DNA of 64,000 bases from an uncultured Desulfobacter sp. (GCF_963664415.1 NZ_OY761443.1:655726-719725), one strand, 5' to 3'; shown: positions 35,599-45,039, counted from the first letter of the stretch. Notes: a model not told the origin generated them from the sequence alone. Translations and numbers: made by a program.

Positions 35599-37719
35599 TT
35601 ACGCCTTGGAAAGGGAGGCTTTAACTCCAAAGGCAGCATCCAGTCCTGAACCAGGCTCGATGACCGGGCCGATCAGATCATTGACATTGACACCTTTACC
35701 GGCCACATAAGGATTATTGAAGGTGTGTCCAAGTCCCCTTGGCATACCAATCACGCCGGGCATGATGCCTTTATTAAGGCCAATTTTCACCTTTGCCGTT
35801 CCCATGGCGGTTTTAAGGACAGCAATATCTCCGTCTTTCAAGGCACCTGCAGAGGCCGGATTAATTTCAACCACACTAAATTTGCCTGCAATGACCGTAT
35901 CGGAAACGGTTTTAACAGCAAAAGGTGAAGATGTCATTGAACCGCCTGCAAGTCGCATTTTATCAACAGGGACCAATGTATAATCGCCTTCTCCCATGGT
36001 TTCGGCAACTTTAGTTGCAGAAGCAAGAAAGGTAAAATCAGTTGTTGGGGTTCCCACAGGCGGCTTGTCATCAATAACGACATACCCGTCTTCGGACAGG
36101 GTATCCCAAACTTTTTCCGTGACTTCTTCAAGACAGGCGTCATAGGAGTCCCATGCAAAACTTTCCGCCATGCTGTCTCCCATCGCCTGGGCAAGAAGGA
36201 TCAGTGCATCTCCAGGATGTTTGGTGTCAAATATGGGTTTAACCATGGGCCGACACAGCCCCACGACTGTTTTAGCGAGCCCTGCGCCGGAAGCAACATC
36301 TTCGAGGCGTTCAAGAAAAATGGATGCCGGCAGAATGACGTCAGATTTAAGGGCCGTTTCATCCATGAATGAACTAAAGCTGACTTTGAATCCAACCTTG
36401 TCCATGGCAGCTTTTACTTTTTCAGGATTGTTCAAAGCATAGCATGGATTGGCATTGTAAATAAACAGGGCGGAAAGCCCCCCATCCGTTTCAAGTTTGT
36501 CAACCAGTTCATTAACGGAACCAGCAAGCTTGGCCTTACCTGCGCCTTGTTCTGCAACATCGTCTATGACACTTTCAGGAAAACTCAAATAACCGGCAGG
36601 CCACATGACAAACACACCGCCTTCTTTATTCAGGCGGCCTGCCAGAGCATTAAGGGCCTGGACTGCAGCGAATTCACGAAGGTTTTGCCCCATGTCCCCC
36701 CTGCCCTTTCCAGGCACGGCAACAGGTGCCTTGGCCTTGATGAACGCCATGGCAAGGGCTTCAATATCCGCAGCTTTAACACCTGTAAGCTGCTCGACTT
36801 TGTCGAGAGTATATTCTTTTTTCAGCATATCAGCAAAAGCTGCTTTGCTTTCGTCTCCGGAAAGCAAATCTTTTGCTATCTTTGTTTTTTCAAGCAGTAC
36901 CGCAGAAAGCCCTAAAGCCAGATCGGCTTCGGTGCCGGGTTTCACGGCTATAATCTTATCAGCGGCACAGGCAGTATTGGACATTCTGTAATCCACCTGT
37001 ACAAGCTTGGCCTTGCGTTCATGTCTTGAGGCATTGGCCCGGATACAGGCAACAGGCGCTCCCCATCCCTCAATAATAGCCGCACCAAAGCTTAAAATAA
37101 AATCAGAATTGTCCAGATCAAACCCAAGACTCCGGTTGGCGCTGTGCAGGGTTGCAGCCGTCAACGCCAGGTTGGATTCAAGGCTTGGCATGGTGTAGGT
37201 ATTGGCAGAGCCGAAAGCCGCCATAAAGCGTTTAAAAAGCTGAGGCATGGAACCGTTGCCTGCACTAGTGATCAGACCGAGGGATTCAGGTGAACCGCTC
37301 TCACGAATCTCACCCAATTTCCCAGCGACAAGAGCGATGGCCTCATCCCAGGAAATTTTTTCAAACTTGTTTCCGTTTTTCTTTAACGGGGTTTTGATTC
37401 TGGCAGGATCATAAAGATACTGCAACCCGGCAATGCCGTGAAGACAGGCACCACCGTAATTTATCGGATAATCGTCCAAGCCTTCGATCTTAACAGGCCG
37501 TCCGTTTATTTTTCTGACGCTGATACCGCAGGCACCTGGGCACAGGCCGCATACGGATTGGTCATAGGTTATTTCGCCGTCTTCAGGAACAGGGGTCCAG
37601 GGCCAATTCTGGGTCCAGATGGAAGAATCATCTGTCAGCTTGACACCCACAGGGGAAAGCGCAATGCCGGCTGCCGCGCCAAGTCCCAATCCCAAGAAGC
37701 TTCGTCTGTCAATTTTCAT
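35599..37719 (-). CDS. qrcB: Menaquinone reductase molybdopterin-family subunit QrcB
   Basis: 706 residues of the CISM/DMSO-reductase family. Tat signal MKIDRRSFLGLGLGAAAGIA at the N-terminus; Fe-S site C-G-L-C-P-G-A-C…GGACLHG about residues 57-93. In characterised Desulfovibrio Qrc this subunit has an Fe-S cluster but no molybdenum (literature, from memory); the sequence alone does not settle cofactor loss here. Exported by Tat with QrcC to the periplasmic side. Confidence 0.92.
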   Translation of the reverse strand: MKIDRRSFLGLGLGAAAGIALSPVGVKLTDDSSIWTQNWPWTPVPEDGEITYDQSVCGLCPGACGISVRKINGRPVKIEGLDDYPINYGGACLHGIAGLQYLYDPARIKTPLKKNGNKFEKISWDEAIALVAGKLGEIRESGSPESLGLITSAGNGSMPQLFKRFMAAFGSANTYTMPSLESNLALTAATLHSANRSLGFDLDNSDFILSFGAAIIEGWGAPVACIRANASRHERKAKLVQVDYRMSNTACAADKIIAVKPGTEADLALGLSAVLLEKTKIAKDLLSGDESKAAFADMLKKEYTLDKVEQLTGVKAADIEALAMAFIKAKAPVAVPGKGRGDMGQNLREFAAVQALNALAGRLNKEGGVFVMWPAGYLSFPESVIDDVAEQGAGKAKLAGSVNELVDKLETDGGLSALFIYNANPCYALNNPEKVKAAMDKVGFKVSFSSFMDETALKSDVILPASIFLERLEDVASGAGLAKTVVGLCRPMVKPIFDTKHPGDALILLAQAMGDSMAESFAWDSYDACLEEVTEKVWDTLSEDGYVVIDDKPPVGTPTTDFTFLASATKVAETMGEGDYTLVPVDKMRLAGGSMTSSPFAVKTVSDTVIAGKFSVVEINPASAGALKDGDIAVLKTAMGTAKVKIGLNKGIMPGVIGMPRGLGHTFNNPYVAGKGVNVNDLIGPVIEPGSGLDAAFGVKASLSKA

Positions 37720-37763
37720 AAGTCATCCTTTATAAACTTTGAAATTCTTGTCCTTGAGGTTTC

Positions 37764-38435
37764 TTACTTGTGGCACTGGAAGCAGTAGCCTTTGTGACCC
37801 ATTTCTTCCAAGTGGCAAGCCGCACAATCATCCATCTTCATGCGATCCCAGGAATTCTTTTTGATCCCCCAGATATTTTTGCCCCAGATATCACGGCTGT
37901 AGCCGGTAATTCTATTTTCCTCATAGGGCCGCGAAGATGAGGACTCACCAATGTGACCATGGCAAGTCTTACAATCCATGCCGCCTGCAACGGTATGAGC
38001 TGCATGGGAAAAATAGACGCAATCAGGCTGTTTAGCATAAATCAGCCAGGGCACTTCTTTGCCTTGGGCCACATACTCCTCGGCAAACACGGCTTCGTCG
38101 TCGGTTTCACCCATGGGTTCATCCGTATGGCATTCCATACAGGCTTCTATGCCCGGGATTCCGGAGAAAGTACCATCTTCTCTGAGAAAATGGCAGGTTT
38201 CACAATCACCTGTTTCTTCGACGTGAAGGCTGTGATCGAAATTAAACGGCTGCTCCTTTTTTGAATAAAGCAATTTTGGAAACAGCAGCCAGCCCGACAG
38301 GAAACATACCAGAAATGCCCCCATAAAAAAGATGACACCAAGGCCTAACCCTTTGTCATCTTTTGGACCGTTGTTGGTGCCATGGTGTGCACCATCCCCA
38401 GGACCATCGTTTGCTTTGTTTTCTAACTCGCTCAT
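37764..38435 (-). CDS. qrcA: Menaquinone reductase multihaem cytochrome c subunit QrcA
   Basis: 223 residues with one N-terminal membrane helix (about 32-53) and a periplasmic domain bearing five canonical haem sites: CETCH (78), CMECH (99), CKTCH, CAACH and CFQCH near the C-terminus. A further C-V-Y-F-S-H could be a non-canonical sixth site; the Desulfovibrio protein is reported as hexahaem (from memory). Accepts electrons from type I cytochrome c3. First gene of the qrc operon. Confidence 0.93.
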   Translation of the reverse strand: MSELENKANDGPGDGAHHGTNNGPKDDKGLGLGVIFFMGAFLVCFLSGWLLFPKLLYSKKEQPFNFDHSLHVEETGDCETCHFLREDGTFSGIPGIEACMECHTDEPMGETDDEAVFAEEYVAQGKEVPWLIYAKQPDCVYFSHAAHTVAGGMDCKTCHGHIGESSSSRPYEENRITGYSRDIWGKNIWGIKKNSWDRMKMDDCAACHLEEMGHKGYCFQCHK

Positions 38436-38873
38436 GAAAACTCCATCAATGTTAAAATGTTGATGTTACCATACCTTTGCGGCCACGGGATTTGCCCCAG
38501 GCCAATATTTTACGCAGAAAAGCATCTACCATGCCTATTTTCTGCAATACGTCCGGAAAATACAAATTCGGTCATTCTATATTAACATCTGTTTCCCTTG
38601 TCAAGTTTAATTGGGAAACCCTTGGCGTCGAACGTCCTGAATGAAAACGGATTTGAAATCTTTTTCTATGACTATTTTATATTTATATACAATTACATAA
38701 TAGCTTTAAAGTAGCAGTTTATAAAAAGAACCGTACAAAATGGAATTTTTAGTAAAAATTTTGAGAGAAGAAGAGAGAAAAAAATTTGGTACAACAAAGG
38801 GGGGATCTTAGATGGCCAGGGTGCATATTTATATGCACCCTGGCCATGTCATAACTTCCATAAAAAGATTTTT
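38436..38873. promoter_or_regulatory. qrc upstream region with a 36-bp palindrome
   Basis: AT-rich gene-free DNA upstream of qrcA and left of the IS1182-like element; it should hold the qrc promoter. Its most striking feature is the palindrome listed at 38812-38847. No other defined signal. Confidence 0.4.
38812..38847. repeat. 36-bp near-perfect palindrome (17-bp arms, 2-nt centre)
   Basis: ATGGCCAGGGTGCATAT followed by TT and the exact reverse complement ATATGCACCCTGGCCAT. It stands between the qrc promoter region and the IS1182-like end. The short T-poor flank argues against a simple terminator; it could be a terminator relic, a regulator site or an insertion hot spot. Confidence 0.75.
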
Positions 38874-40781
38874 GATGGTCCTGTAAAAAGTCAGAGCCCA
38901 AATCGAGCTTTTTTTTTGAGTTTGCATACTATTTTGATCATATGATCAAAACTTGTTAAAAAACAATTTTTATACGCCAAATTGCTCTTTGACTTTCAAA
39001 AAAAGCTGTGTATTACACCCCGAAAGGACTCTCCTATGCCTCCTTTATGCATAGCTGAGCGCCTTCTGGACAATAGTTGCCCTGAAGAGGTTGATTCCTG
39101 CTGCTTTTAAGGTTGCCGCGAACCTTACTGCTTGGAGACCTCGATATTTTAATCGTTTCACCCCGGTTCGGCGATCATATTCGGACATTGTTGCTTCGAC
39201 TCCGGCTCGCCACCGATATCTATTTTTGAACTCATCTGTCTGTTCATAAGCTCTTCTTCGGGCGATCCTTGCAGCCTTAGCGGTATATCGACTGTAAGCG
39301 TACTTTTTCCCCAGTCTTACCGGGCAATCTTCCAGTTGAGGGCAGCCCATGCAGGTATCAAGGGGAAAACCTTGGGTAATCCGTTCCTTCTTTTTCTTTT
39401 TAAAAACCGGGGCATGCCCTTGCGGGCATGTTATGATCTGCCCATCTGCCGCAAGGTTGAAATCAGTAAGGCTGAGCTTCTCCTTTTTGGTCGTTCCCAT
39501 GGTGGGCGAAACAAGATTAATTCCATCTGATTGGGCAATCTGGTGATTCTCATCGCTTCCATAAAGAGAGTCCGCCTGGAGTTCTTTGGGAGAAAGGTTT
39601 CTCTGCTTGGCGGCATCCATTGCGGGGATAAGAGCATTGGCATCACTTGCCGAGGCAGGTTCCACCTCAACATGAGTGATAAGATTCAAGGTTCTGGCCT
39701 TCTCATCTTCATCCTCTGTTTCTGTAAAGGTTTCCATCACCTGAACCTGGTACCCTTGTCCCTTATGTCCGCTGTAGGTCGCATCAGGGTCTGAAGGATT
39801 TTGAAGTGAGTTTGAAGGAATCTCTTTTGGAGCTTTAAGCGCAACCTTCTGGCCACTTTCAGGATCAACTTCCAGATTGCACTGCTCTTTCAAAACCCTT
39901 TCAAGCAGCTTGTAGCTGTACATGGATGAAACATCAGAGTCGCTTTTAAATTCCTGGATCAAATGGTAAAGATCCTTGCTGACACTTGCAAGTGTTTTGG
40001 CTGAATCAGAGGGTTTTACCATGGAAAAGCAGGACAAGGCCTTTTCCGAAATATACTTCCCGATAACATCGGTGCTGATACCGGAAAAGTGGTCTGGAGA
40101 TTTGCGTTTCAGGTTAACCAGAAATTTATTGATACTCGCTGCAAAGATACTGATTCTCCCCAGCCGGCGCATATTTGACTTAACATGGACCGAATCGATT
40201 CTTTGATTGTCAGCATTAACTTGAAATACGACGGATAGTTTGTCAGCAATAGCATTGAAGAGAGCTTTGTCCAGTTTCTTCTCGATCATGAGTTGACGGA
40301 AGTTCCACAGGGTTTTCAAGCATAGATATTTGGCTGCATCTGATTCTTCCGTTAAATTCAAGGCATAGTGCCATTGAATATTGAATGCCAGTTGGGATAC
40401 GGTTTCTTCATCAGTAAGATCATGAGCCTGCTGGAGCAGCAAAACACCGAGCATGGTAAAGAGTTCTTTTGTGGGACGTCCTGCTTCTCTTGAGAAACAG
40501 GGTTTGATCAGATTGACCGGTAATGAGCGGAGGATTTCTTTTTGAAAAAGCCCTGCCCAGGAGTCATCGAGCAATTTCCTGCGCTTCGGGCTTAAAAAGT
40601 CCCAGGGATCAAAAAGGTGGAGCTGATTGTGGTCATTTGTCTTAATCATTTAGTCAACCCTAAGCTATTGATAACATAGAGTATATTATACAAAATAAAT
40701 TTTTTAAATGCAAGTTAAAAATGAATTTTAGCCAATAATATTAACATGTTAAATTGGTTTTGGGCTTTTTACGAACCCATC
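38874..40781 (-). mobile_element. IS1182-like insertion sequence with 6-bp target duplication
   Basis: Terminal inverted repeats GATGG-TCCT-GTAAAAAG (38874-38890) and its partner CTTTTTAC-GAAC-CCATC (40765-40781) match at 13 of 17 positions. ATTTTT flanks both sides (38868-38873 and 40782-40787). One transposase gene inside. The intact ends and duplication indicate a recent insertion between the qrc and ccs operons. Confidence 0.85.
39045..40649 (-). CDS. IS1182 family transposase
   Basis: 534-residue DDE transposase. N-terminal DUF772-type domain (LFTMLGVLLLQQAHDLTDEE…) is followed by the first acidic residue in NQRIDSVHVKSNM, the second near ADSLYGSDENH, a Cys-rich insert CPQGHAPVFKK…CMGCPQLEDCP and the C-terminal ARRRAYEQTDEFKNRYRWRA with the catalytic Glu in AGVEATMSEYDRR. 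No frameshift or stop, so possibly active. Confidence 0.93.
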   Translation of the reverse strand: MIKTNDHNQLHLFDPWDFLSPKRRKLLDDSWAGLFQKEILRSLPVNLIKPCFSREAGRPTKELFTMLGVLLLQQAHDLTDEETVSQLAFNIQWHYALNLTEESDAAKYLCLKTLWNFRQLMIEKKLDKALFNAIADKLSVVFQVNADNQRIDSVHVKSNMRRLGRISIFAASINKFLVNLKRKSPDHFSGISTDVIGKYISEKALSCFSMVKPSDSAKTLASVSKDLYHLIQEFKSDSDVSSMYSYKLLERVLKEQCNLEVDPESGQKVALKAPKEIPSNSLQNPSDPDATYSGHKGQGYQVQVMETFTETEDEDEKARTLNLITHVEVEPASASDANALIPAMDAAKQRNLSPKELQADSLYGSDENHQIAQSDGINLVSPTMGTTKKEKLSLTDFNLAADGQIITCPQGHAPVFKKKKKERITQGFPLDTCMGCPQLEDCPVRLGKKYAYSRYTAKAARIARRRAYEQTDEFKNRYRWRAGVEATMSEYDRRTGVKRLKYRGLQAVRFAATLKAAGINLFRATIVQKALSYA

Positions 40782-40802
40782 ATTTTTGAATACGAAAAAA
40801 AA

Positions 40803-40830
40803 TGCTGCACAAAATTTGTGTTGCAATTTT
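40803..40830. terminator. Bidirectional terminator of the ccs operon
   Basis: Stem TGC-t-GCACAAA / TTTGTGTTGCA (40803-40825) flanked by A8 on the left and T8 on the right, so both strands have a U-run. It lies 15-40 nt after the ccsA stop. Confidence 0.75.
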
Positions 40831-40841
40831 TTTTGATTCCC

Positions 40842-41675
40842 TTATCCGTAACTATGAAGCCCGGATAAAAGAAAATTTACCCCAAAATAGGTAAACAGTA
40901 CGCCTATAAATCCAATAATGGAAACAATAGCAAGGTTTTTCCCATGCCACCCGCGCATTAACCTCAGGTGCAGAAAAATGGCGTAAATAAACCAGGTAAT
41001 CAACGACCAGGTCTCTTTAGGATCCCAGGACCAATATTTACCCCAAGCGGAATTGGCCCAGACCGAGCCTGTGATAATACCAATGGTCAAAAATAGAAAC
41101 CCGAATACAATCATTTGGTAGGTCAGCTCATCAATAGTATCCCAGTCCGGCAATTTTGCAAACAAACGTTTTTTTTCAGGATTTTTGGGTTTGATGAAAT
41201 ACATAAAGCTGAAGCCAAAAGCAAGCGCAAAGCCTGCGTATCCAAGAAAGCATGTAATTACATGGGCAATAAGCCAGTTGGACTTAAGGGCCGGGATCAA
41301 CGGTGTGATTTTTGATGTAATGGACGGATCAAAGCTCGCATAGGCAATACCCAGAAAAATTAGGGGCGAGACAAAAACGCCAATGATGCTTTCCTTGTAT
41401 TTATATTCCACAAAGACATAAAGCGCCGCGGCAGTCCATGAAAAAAAGACCAAAGACTCATACATATTGGAAAAGGGTGCATGCCCGTATCCCATATGGT
41501 AAGACTCCACCCAGCGCAGTAAAATCCCGCCGGTATTGGCCACCAAGCCAATCACAATCACCCAGAATCCAAGCCGGGCAAATGTCTGTTTTTTAAAAGA
41601 AAAAGATCCAATATAAAATATCGATGCCAACGCATAGATAAATGTTGCAGCCGATAATAGCAGGGATGAATTCAT
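40842..41675 (-). CDS. ccsA: Cytochrome c biogenesis protein CcsA (CcsB-type haem handler)
   Basis: 277 residues, about eight membrane helices. The WWD haem-binding domain reads WGKYWSWDPKETWSLITW, and conserved His residues flank it (GYGHAPFSNMYESLVF, LIAHVITCFLGY). With Ccs1 it forms the system II cytochrome c synthase attaching haem to CxxCH motifs in the periplasm. The start overlaps the ccs1 stop by 4 nt. Confidence 0.93.
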   Translation of the reverse strand: MNSSLLLSAATFIYALASIFYIGSFSFKKQTFARLGFWVIVIGLVANTGGILLRWVESYHMGYGHAPFSNMYESLVFFSWTAAALYVFVEYKYKESIIGVFVSPLIFLGIAYASFDPSITSKITPLIPALKSNWLIAHVITCFLGYAGFALAFGFSFMYFIKPKNPEKKRLFAKLPDWDTIDELTYQMIVFGFLFLTIGIITGSVWANSAWGKYWSWDPKETWSLITWFIYAIFLHLRLMRGWHGKNLAIVSIIGFIGVLFTYFGVNFLLSGLHSYG

Positions 41676-43147
41676 TTGCCTGATACTTCCTTTAATTCCT
41701 TCACTAGTTTTTTAACGGTCAAATTGGTGCCCTGGGCGTTGCGGTTGGCCCGACCGGCCACCCACACCCGTGTATTTCCGGACCCGGCTTGCTCAAGGCC
41801 GATACACACAGACCGATGGGAAACAAAAAAAGTTACCCAGCAGCCGATAATCATAAGCAAAAAGCCTGTGTATACAAAGGGCACACCTGGATCCTTGGTC
41901 ACCTGAAGGCCGGTATAATAAGCCTGATCCCAGGATTTGACTTCAACGGTAAACCTGCCTTTGCGCATTTTATCGAACGTGGGAAACTTTGTGGGCAATA
42001 CAACCTGGGCATTCCGGCCATTGGTTGTGTCAAGGCGGCCGATAAAGGCCTCTCCAAGGTTATGACCGTTGAAATCATAATGGGGCATAAATCCTTCAAA
42101 TATAAATTTCCCGGCATCAGCCGGCAGTGACACGCCCCCGCCGTTTTTTATGGTGTGCGTCTCAACCGTGCCGGTTTCACTGTCAGTAATTTCAAACAGG
42201 GCCTGATCAGGTGTGGTTGCACCGTAGGACGCCTGGAAGATATTGATCCCCTTGTACCTTAACGGATGATTGACCAGAATATCCTTTGTGAAGCTCTCCT
42301 GGTTGTTTTCAAGAATACTCAAACTGGATTTGAATTCGTCTGGCGCCCCTGTATCGTAAAATTTAACCTGAAAATCATTACACCTGACCGTGAACGGCAG
42401 CTTTATGGGCAATCGTGTATGGGCATCAAACACCGTATCTGCGGTTTGCCCCTCATCAAGGCGCAAATTGGCCTTAAATCCCAACGCAGACCCGATCAGG
42501 GCACCGGCAAGCAGCATCAGCACACTTGCATGAACAACATAAACCCCAAGGCGGGACCACCGCCCCTTTTCCGCATAAAATATCAGATTTGCGTTATCTG
42601 TCTTTTCAATCACCTTACCGGCCCGGACGGCAAGAATCTGCTTTGCTCGGCCGGCAATCTGCTCCATGGAAAGGTGACAGTCAAACTCCTGCCTGTTTTT
42701 AGCTTTTTCAAACCGCCGTGGATTAACTGAAATATTTTTAGGAAAAATAATTTTCCAGGTCGCCGAAAGCCGGTCAATGGAACAGACGACAATATTAACG
42801 CATAATACCACCATGAGCAACAGATACCACCAGGCCTGATACATCCTGTCCAGATCAAGTACCTGAATCATATTGTACCCCCCCGGGCCGTAAAGCCTGA
42901 TATAGGCTTCAGGGCTTGCATTCTGCAACACCACAGTGCCGATAATAGAGGTTACGGCTAATAGCACCAGGGTATAAACAGTGAGTTTCACCGAGGCAAA
43001 AAACATCCAAATCTGGTCGGCAAAGCTGTCTTTTTGTTTCAAAACAATTCTTTCACTAAAATTTATACGAAAGCCCCGAGGCTGCTCAATGAAGCTTTCA
43101 TGTTGTATTGTATGCCATACCCGGTAGCGCTTACCAAGCCACCCCAT
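41672..43147 (-). CDS. resB: Cytochrome c biogenesis protein Ccs1/ResB
   Basis: System II partner of CcsA. Three N-terminal helices (VKLTVYTLVLLAVTSIIGTV, AWWYLLLMVVLCVNIVVCSI, GVYVVHASVLMLLAGALIGS), a large periplasmic domain and a last helix VYTGFLLMIIGCWVTFFVSH give the ResB topology. The ATG at 43147 may be too early: residues 1-38 look unlike ResB, and a start near 43035, just before KQKDSFADQIW, is plausible. Upstream is a dead recD. Confidence 0.9.
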   Translation of the reverse strand: MGWLGKRYRVWHTIQHESFIEQPRGFRINFSERIVLKQKDSFADQIWMFFASVKLTVYTLVLLAVTSIIGTVVLQNASPEAYIRLYGPGGYNMIQVLDLDRMYQAWWYLLLMVVLCVNIVVCSIDRLSATWKIIFPKNISVNPRRFEKAKNRQEFDCHLSMEQIAGRAKQILAVRAGKVIEKTDNANLIFYAEKGRWSRLGVYVVHASVLMLLAGALIGSALGFKANLRLDEGQTADTVFDAHTRLPIKLPFTVRCNDFQVKFYDTGAPDEFKSSLSILENNQESFTKDILVNHPLRYKGINIFQASYGATTPDQALFEITDSETGTVETHTIKNGGGVSLPADAGKFIFEGFMPHYDFNGHNLGEAFIGRLDTTNGRNAQVVLPTKFPTFDKMRKGRFTVEVKSWDQAYYTGLQVTKDPGVPFVYTGFLLMIIGCWVTFFVSHRSVCIGLEQAGSGNTRVWVAGRANRNAQGTNLTVKKLVKELKEVSGK

Positions 43148-43173
43148 ATCCGCCCGCCGTTATTGGAAACCTA

Positions 43174-43704
43174 TTTCTCATCCAGTACGGCCTGCAGGTT
43201 AGACCCACGTTCAACCGAGGTCAAAACGGCCTGCCAGCTCATGGGCATGCTGCAGAAAAATAACCACTTTTTCCGGGACCGTGTGATACCCGTATAAAGC
43301 AGCTGACGGGTAACAACCGGTAATGTCTGTTCAGGAATAAGAATCTACACAGTGTCAAATTCTGATCCCCGGCTTTTATGGCCAGTCATGGCAAATCCGC
43401 TTTCACATTCGGGCAGATCAGATAAACTGATGAGCTTGGGCCCTGATTGTTTTGCAGCAATCCAAGCCCAAGACCTCCTGTTTTCTTCAATGACTACACA
43501 AGTATCACCGTTAAACAGCAACCACCTGTAATCATTGCGCCGGACCATTAAAAGCTTTTTAAAAATAGGCCGTTCTATACCATCTTTCTTCTGATATCGT
43601 AATATTTTTTCACATAGATGATTAATTTGTAATGTTCCGCTGCTACCTGAATGATGGGAGCTCAGTACGAGAAAACCCTCTATAACAACCATTGCGTGCG
43701 CCAC
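43174..43704 (-). pseudogene. recD: C-terminal relic of exodeoxyribonuclease V alpha/RecD-like helicase
   Basis: The minus frame reads KLLMVRRNDYRWLLFNGDTC, then GFAMTGHKSRGSEFDTV, then TAG, then in the same frame TLPVVTRQLLYTGITRSRKK and a stop at 43174. These are RecD motifs IV-VI (normally T-V-H-K-S-Q-G-S-E-F and L-Y-T-A-I-T-R-A-R). The amber codon (about 43345), altered motif residues, and absence of the N-terminal Walker domain make it a pseudogene. No recB/recC is adjacent. Confidence 0.82.
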
Positions 43705-43823
43705 AGATATGGCATTCCAAAACGGCTTGTACTCTTCTTAGGATACGGGATTCAAGCGTGCCGGATATCCTTTATTGTCGGCGGTATCGACAAGGGTCAA
43801 AAAAAAGCCAATGAAAAATATAA

Positions 43824-43847
43824 AATCCGCCCCATTAAAGGCGGATT
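43824..43847 (-). terminator. Terminator downstream of the 95-residue protein gene
   Basis: Arms AATCCGCC (43824-43831) and GGCGGATT (43840-43847); on the minus strand the stem runs into TTATATTTTT. It is about 140 bp beyond the stop at 43988. Confidence 0.7.
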
Positions 43848-43987
43848 AATAAAAATATCCCAAAAGCCTTATAACAGCCACGGCTGATCAGACATAGCAA
43901 CTACTGCCAGGCTTAGCCCACAACGAATATTGAAACATCTCTGTGGCTTACAGAGAGTTTCTTATAAAACAACATCAAACACAACTA

Positions 43988-44275
43988 CTATGCAATGATA
44001 TCATACCCGGAGCTTTTGGCATCATCTGTGGAGACAGGTCTGACCGCCCCCTGAAAACGGCGGTCAGGTTTTTTCCTGCGATCTTTCTTAAATGACAATG
44101 TAACTATCACACCGTCTCTAACACTTTTTCTACGATCATACCTCGCTTTGCGCCTGTCTTTTTTCCGATTGCTTTTATTGGTCTGATAACCACCCTCAAA
44201 GCCTCCTCCCCTGCCGCCATTTCCCGAAATCCTATCCGCACCTGGTATTATTTCATTTTCTGCAATCATAATCAT
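43988..44275 (-). CDS. Small basic protein with DRR repeats, unknown
   Basis: 95 residues, not recognised. A glycine-rich start (GNGGRGGGFEGGYQ) is followed by a basic segment with K-D-R-R-K, Y-D-R-R-K, K-D-R-R-K and P-D-R-R, around VIVTLSFKKD. Such D-R-R-x-x-x-D-R-R patterns occur in small hypothetical proteins of this bacterial group. RBS is poor. Followed by a terminator and separate from the hemerythrin gene by 128 bp. Confidence 0.55.
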   Translation of the reverse strand: MIMIAENEIIPGADRISGNGGRGGGFEGGYQTNKSNRKKDRRKARYDRRKSVRDGVIVTLSFKKDRRKKPDRRFQGAVRPVSTDDAKSSGYDIIA

Positions 44276-44403
44276 TCATCTATTTTTCTTTTAATTAAAA
44301 AGCACTTTTAACTTCCAAACACAAGTATCGTCAACGACTATGTATTTCTTTAATATTCAGCACCCGCCCAAAAACCGGAAACAGCGCCGATTACAGCGTT
44401 GGC

Positions 44404-44835
44404 TCATTTTTTATTTTCACACTCATCCACATATCTGTGAATTCTCAAAAACGGAATAAACTGGGTGTCTGCGGATTCAAAATGCGTGACAAGCAGGTTC
44501 CGCAATTCTAAAATATCCTCAACTAATAAATTATCAACATCTTCTGCGATTTCACGACGAAGCCCAAGGGCTTTTTTAACAAACCGGCGATGGGACTTTG
44601 AATGGATGTCAAGATCCGGATACCCTTTTTGCCCAAGAACTTTTTCCTCCTTTGAAAAAAGCATCTTGCTGAAATCATTGATATCGGTAACCAAATTGAC
44701 AACATCCTTTGCATCGCCCTTTTTTGTCCGCATTTCAATGAGGGAATTAAACATATCCATAAGCTGTTTACGACATTCATCAAGTTCAGGCACATCCACG
44801 CCATATTTTTTATCCCATTCAATAATATTGGTCAT
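44404..44835 (-). CDS. Hemerythrin-like protein with two iron ligands missing
   Basis: 143 residues with the four-helix hemerythrin pattern starting IIEWDKKYGVDVPELDE. Kept: E63 (helix B), H78 and H82 (helix C), H118 and D123 (helix D). Lost: the helix-A His is R22 (LDECRKQL for the usual ID-x-QH-x-x-L) and the helix-B His is L59 (MLFSKEE for HF-x-x-EE). Two of five His ligands are absent, so it may bind one iron or none. Follows a 66-residue membrane protein by 3 nt. Confidence 0.8.
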   Translation of the reverse strand: MTNIIEWDKKYGVDVPELDECRKQLMDMFNSLIEMRTKKGDAKDVVNLVTDINDFSKMLFSKEEKVLGQKGYPDLDIHSKSHRRFVKKALGLRREIAEDVDNLLVEDILELRNLLVTHFESADTQFIPFLRIHRYVDECENKK

Positions 44836-44838
44836 GGG

Positions 44839-45039
44839 TTACTCTCCTTTATTCTTTTTTTTATTTTTCCCCAGCCACAAGGTGGCCATGATACCAATGG
44901 ATATCAGTATGGCAATAATGACGGCAAAGGTAATGCCATGCTGCCCGAACCGGGGATAAATGACAAAAGGCACCAGATAGCCGTACAAAAATGAATGCAG
45001 CATCCCGATACCAATAATTCTAATTACAATCTTTGTCAC
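44839..45039 (-). CDS. Small membrane protein, unknown
   Basis: 66 residues with two membrane helices (about 5-27 and 34-56) and a basic tail GKNKKKNKGE. The ATG overlaps the mpl stop by 4 nt and it ends 3 nt before the hemerythrin-like gene, so it is firmly inside the hemL-mpl transcript. Family not recognised. Confidence 0.7.
   Translation of the reverse strand: MTKIVIRIIGIGMLHSFLYGYLVPFVIYPRFGQHGITFAVIIAILISIGIMATLWLGKNKKKNKGE

Noticed and set aside
44404..44835. Functional oxygen-binding bacteriohemerythrin
   Set aside because: Two of the five His ligands are replaced, so a normal di-iron site cannot be claimed.
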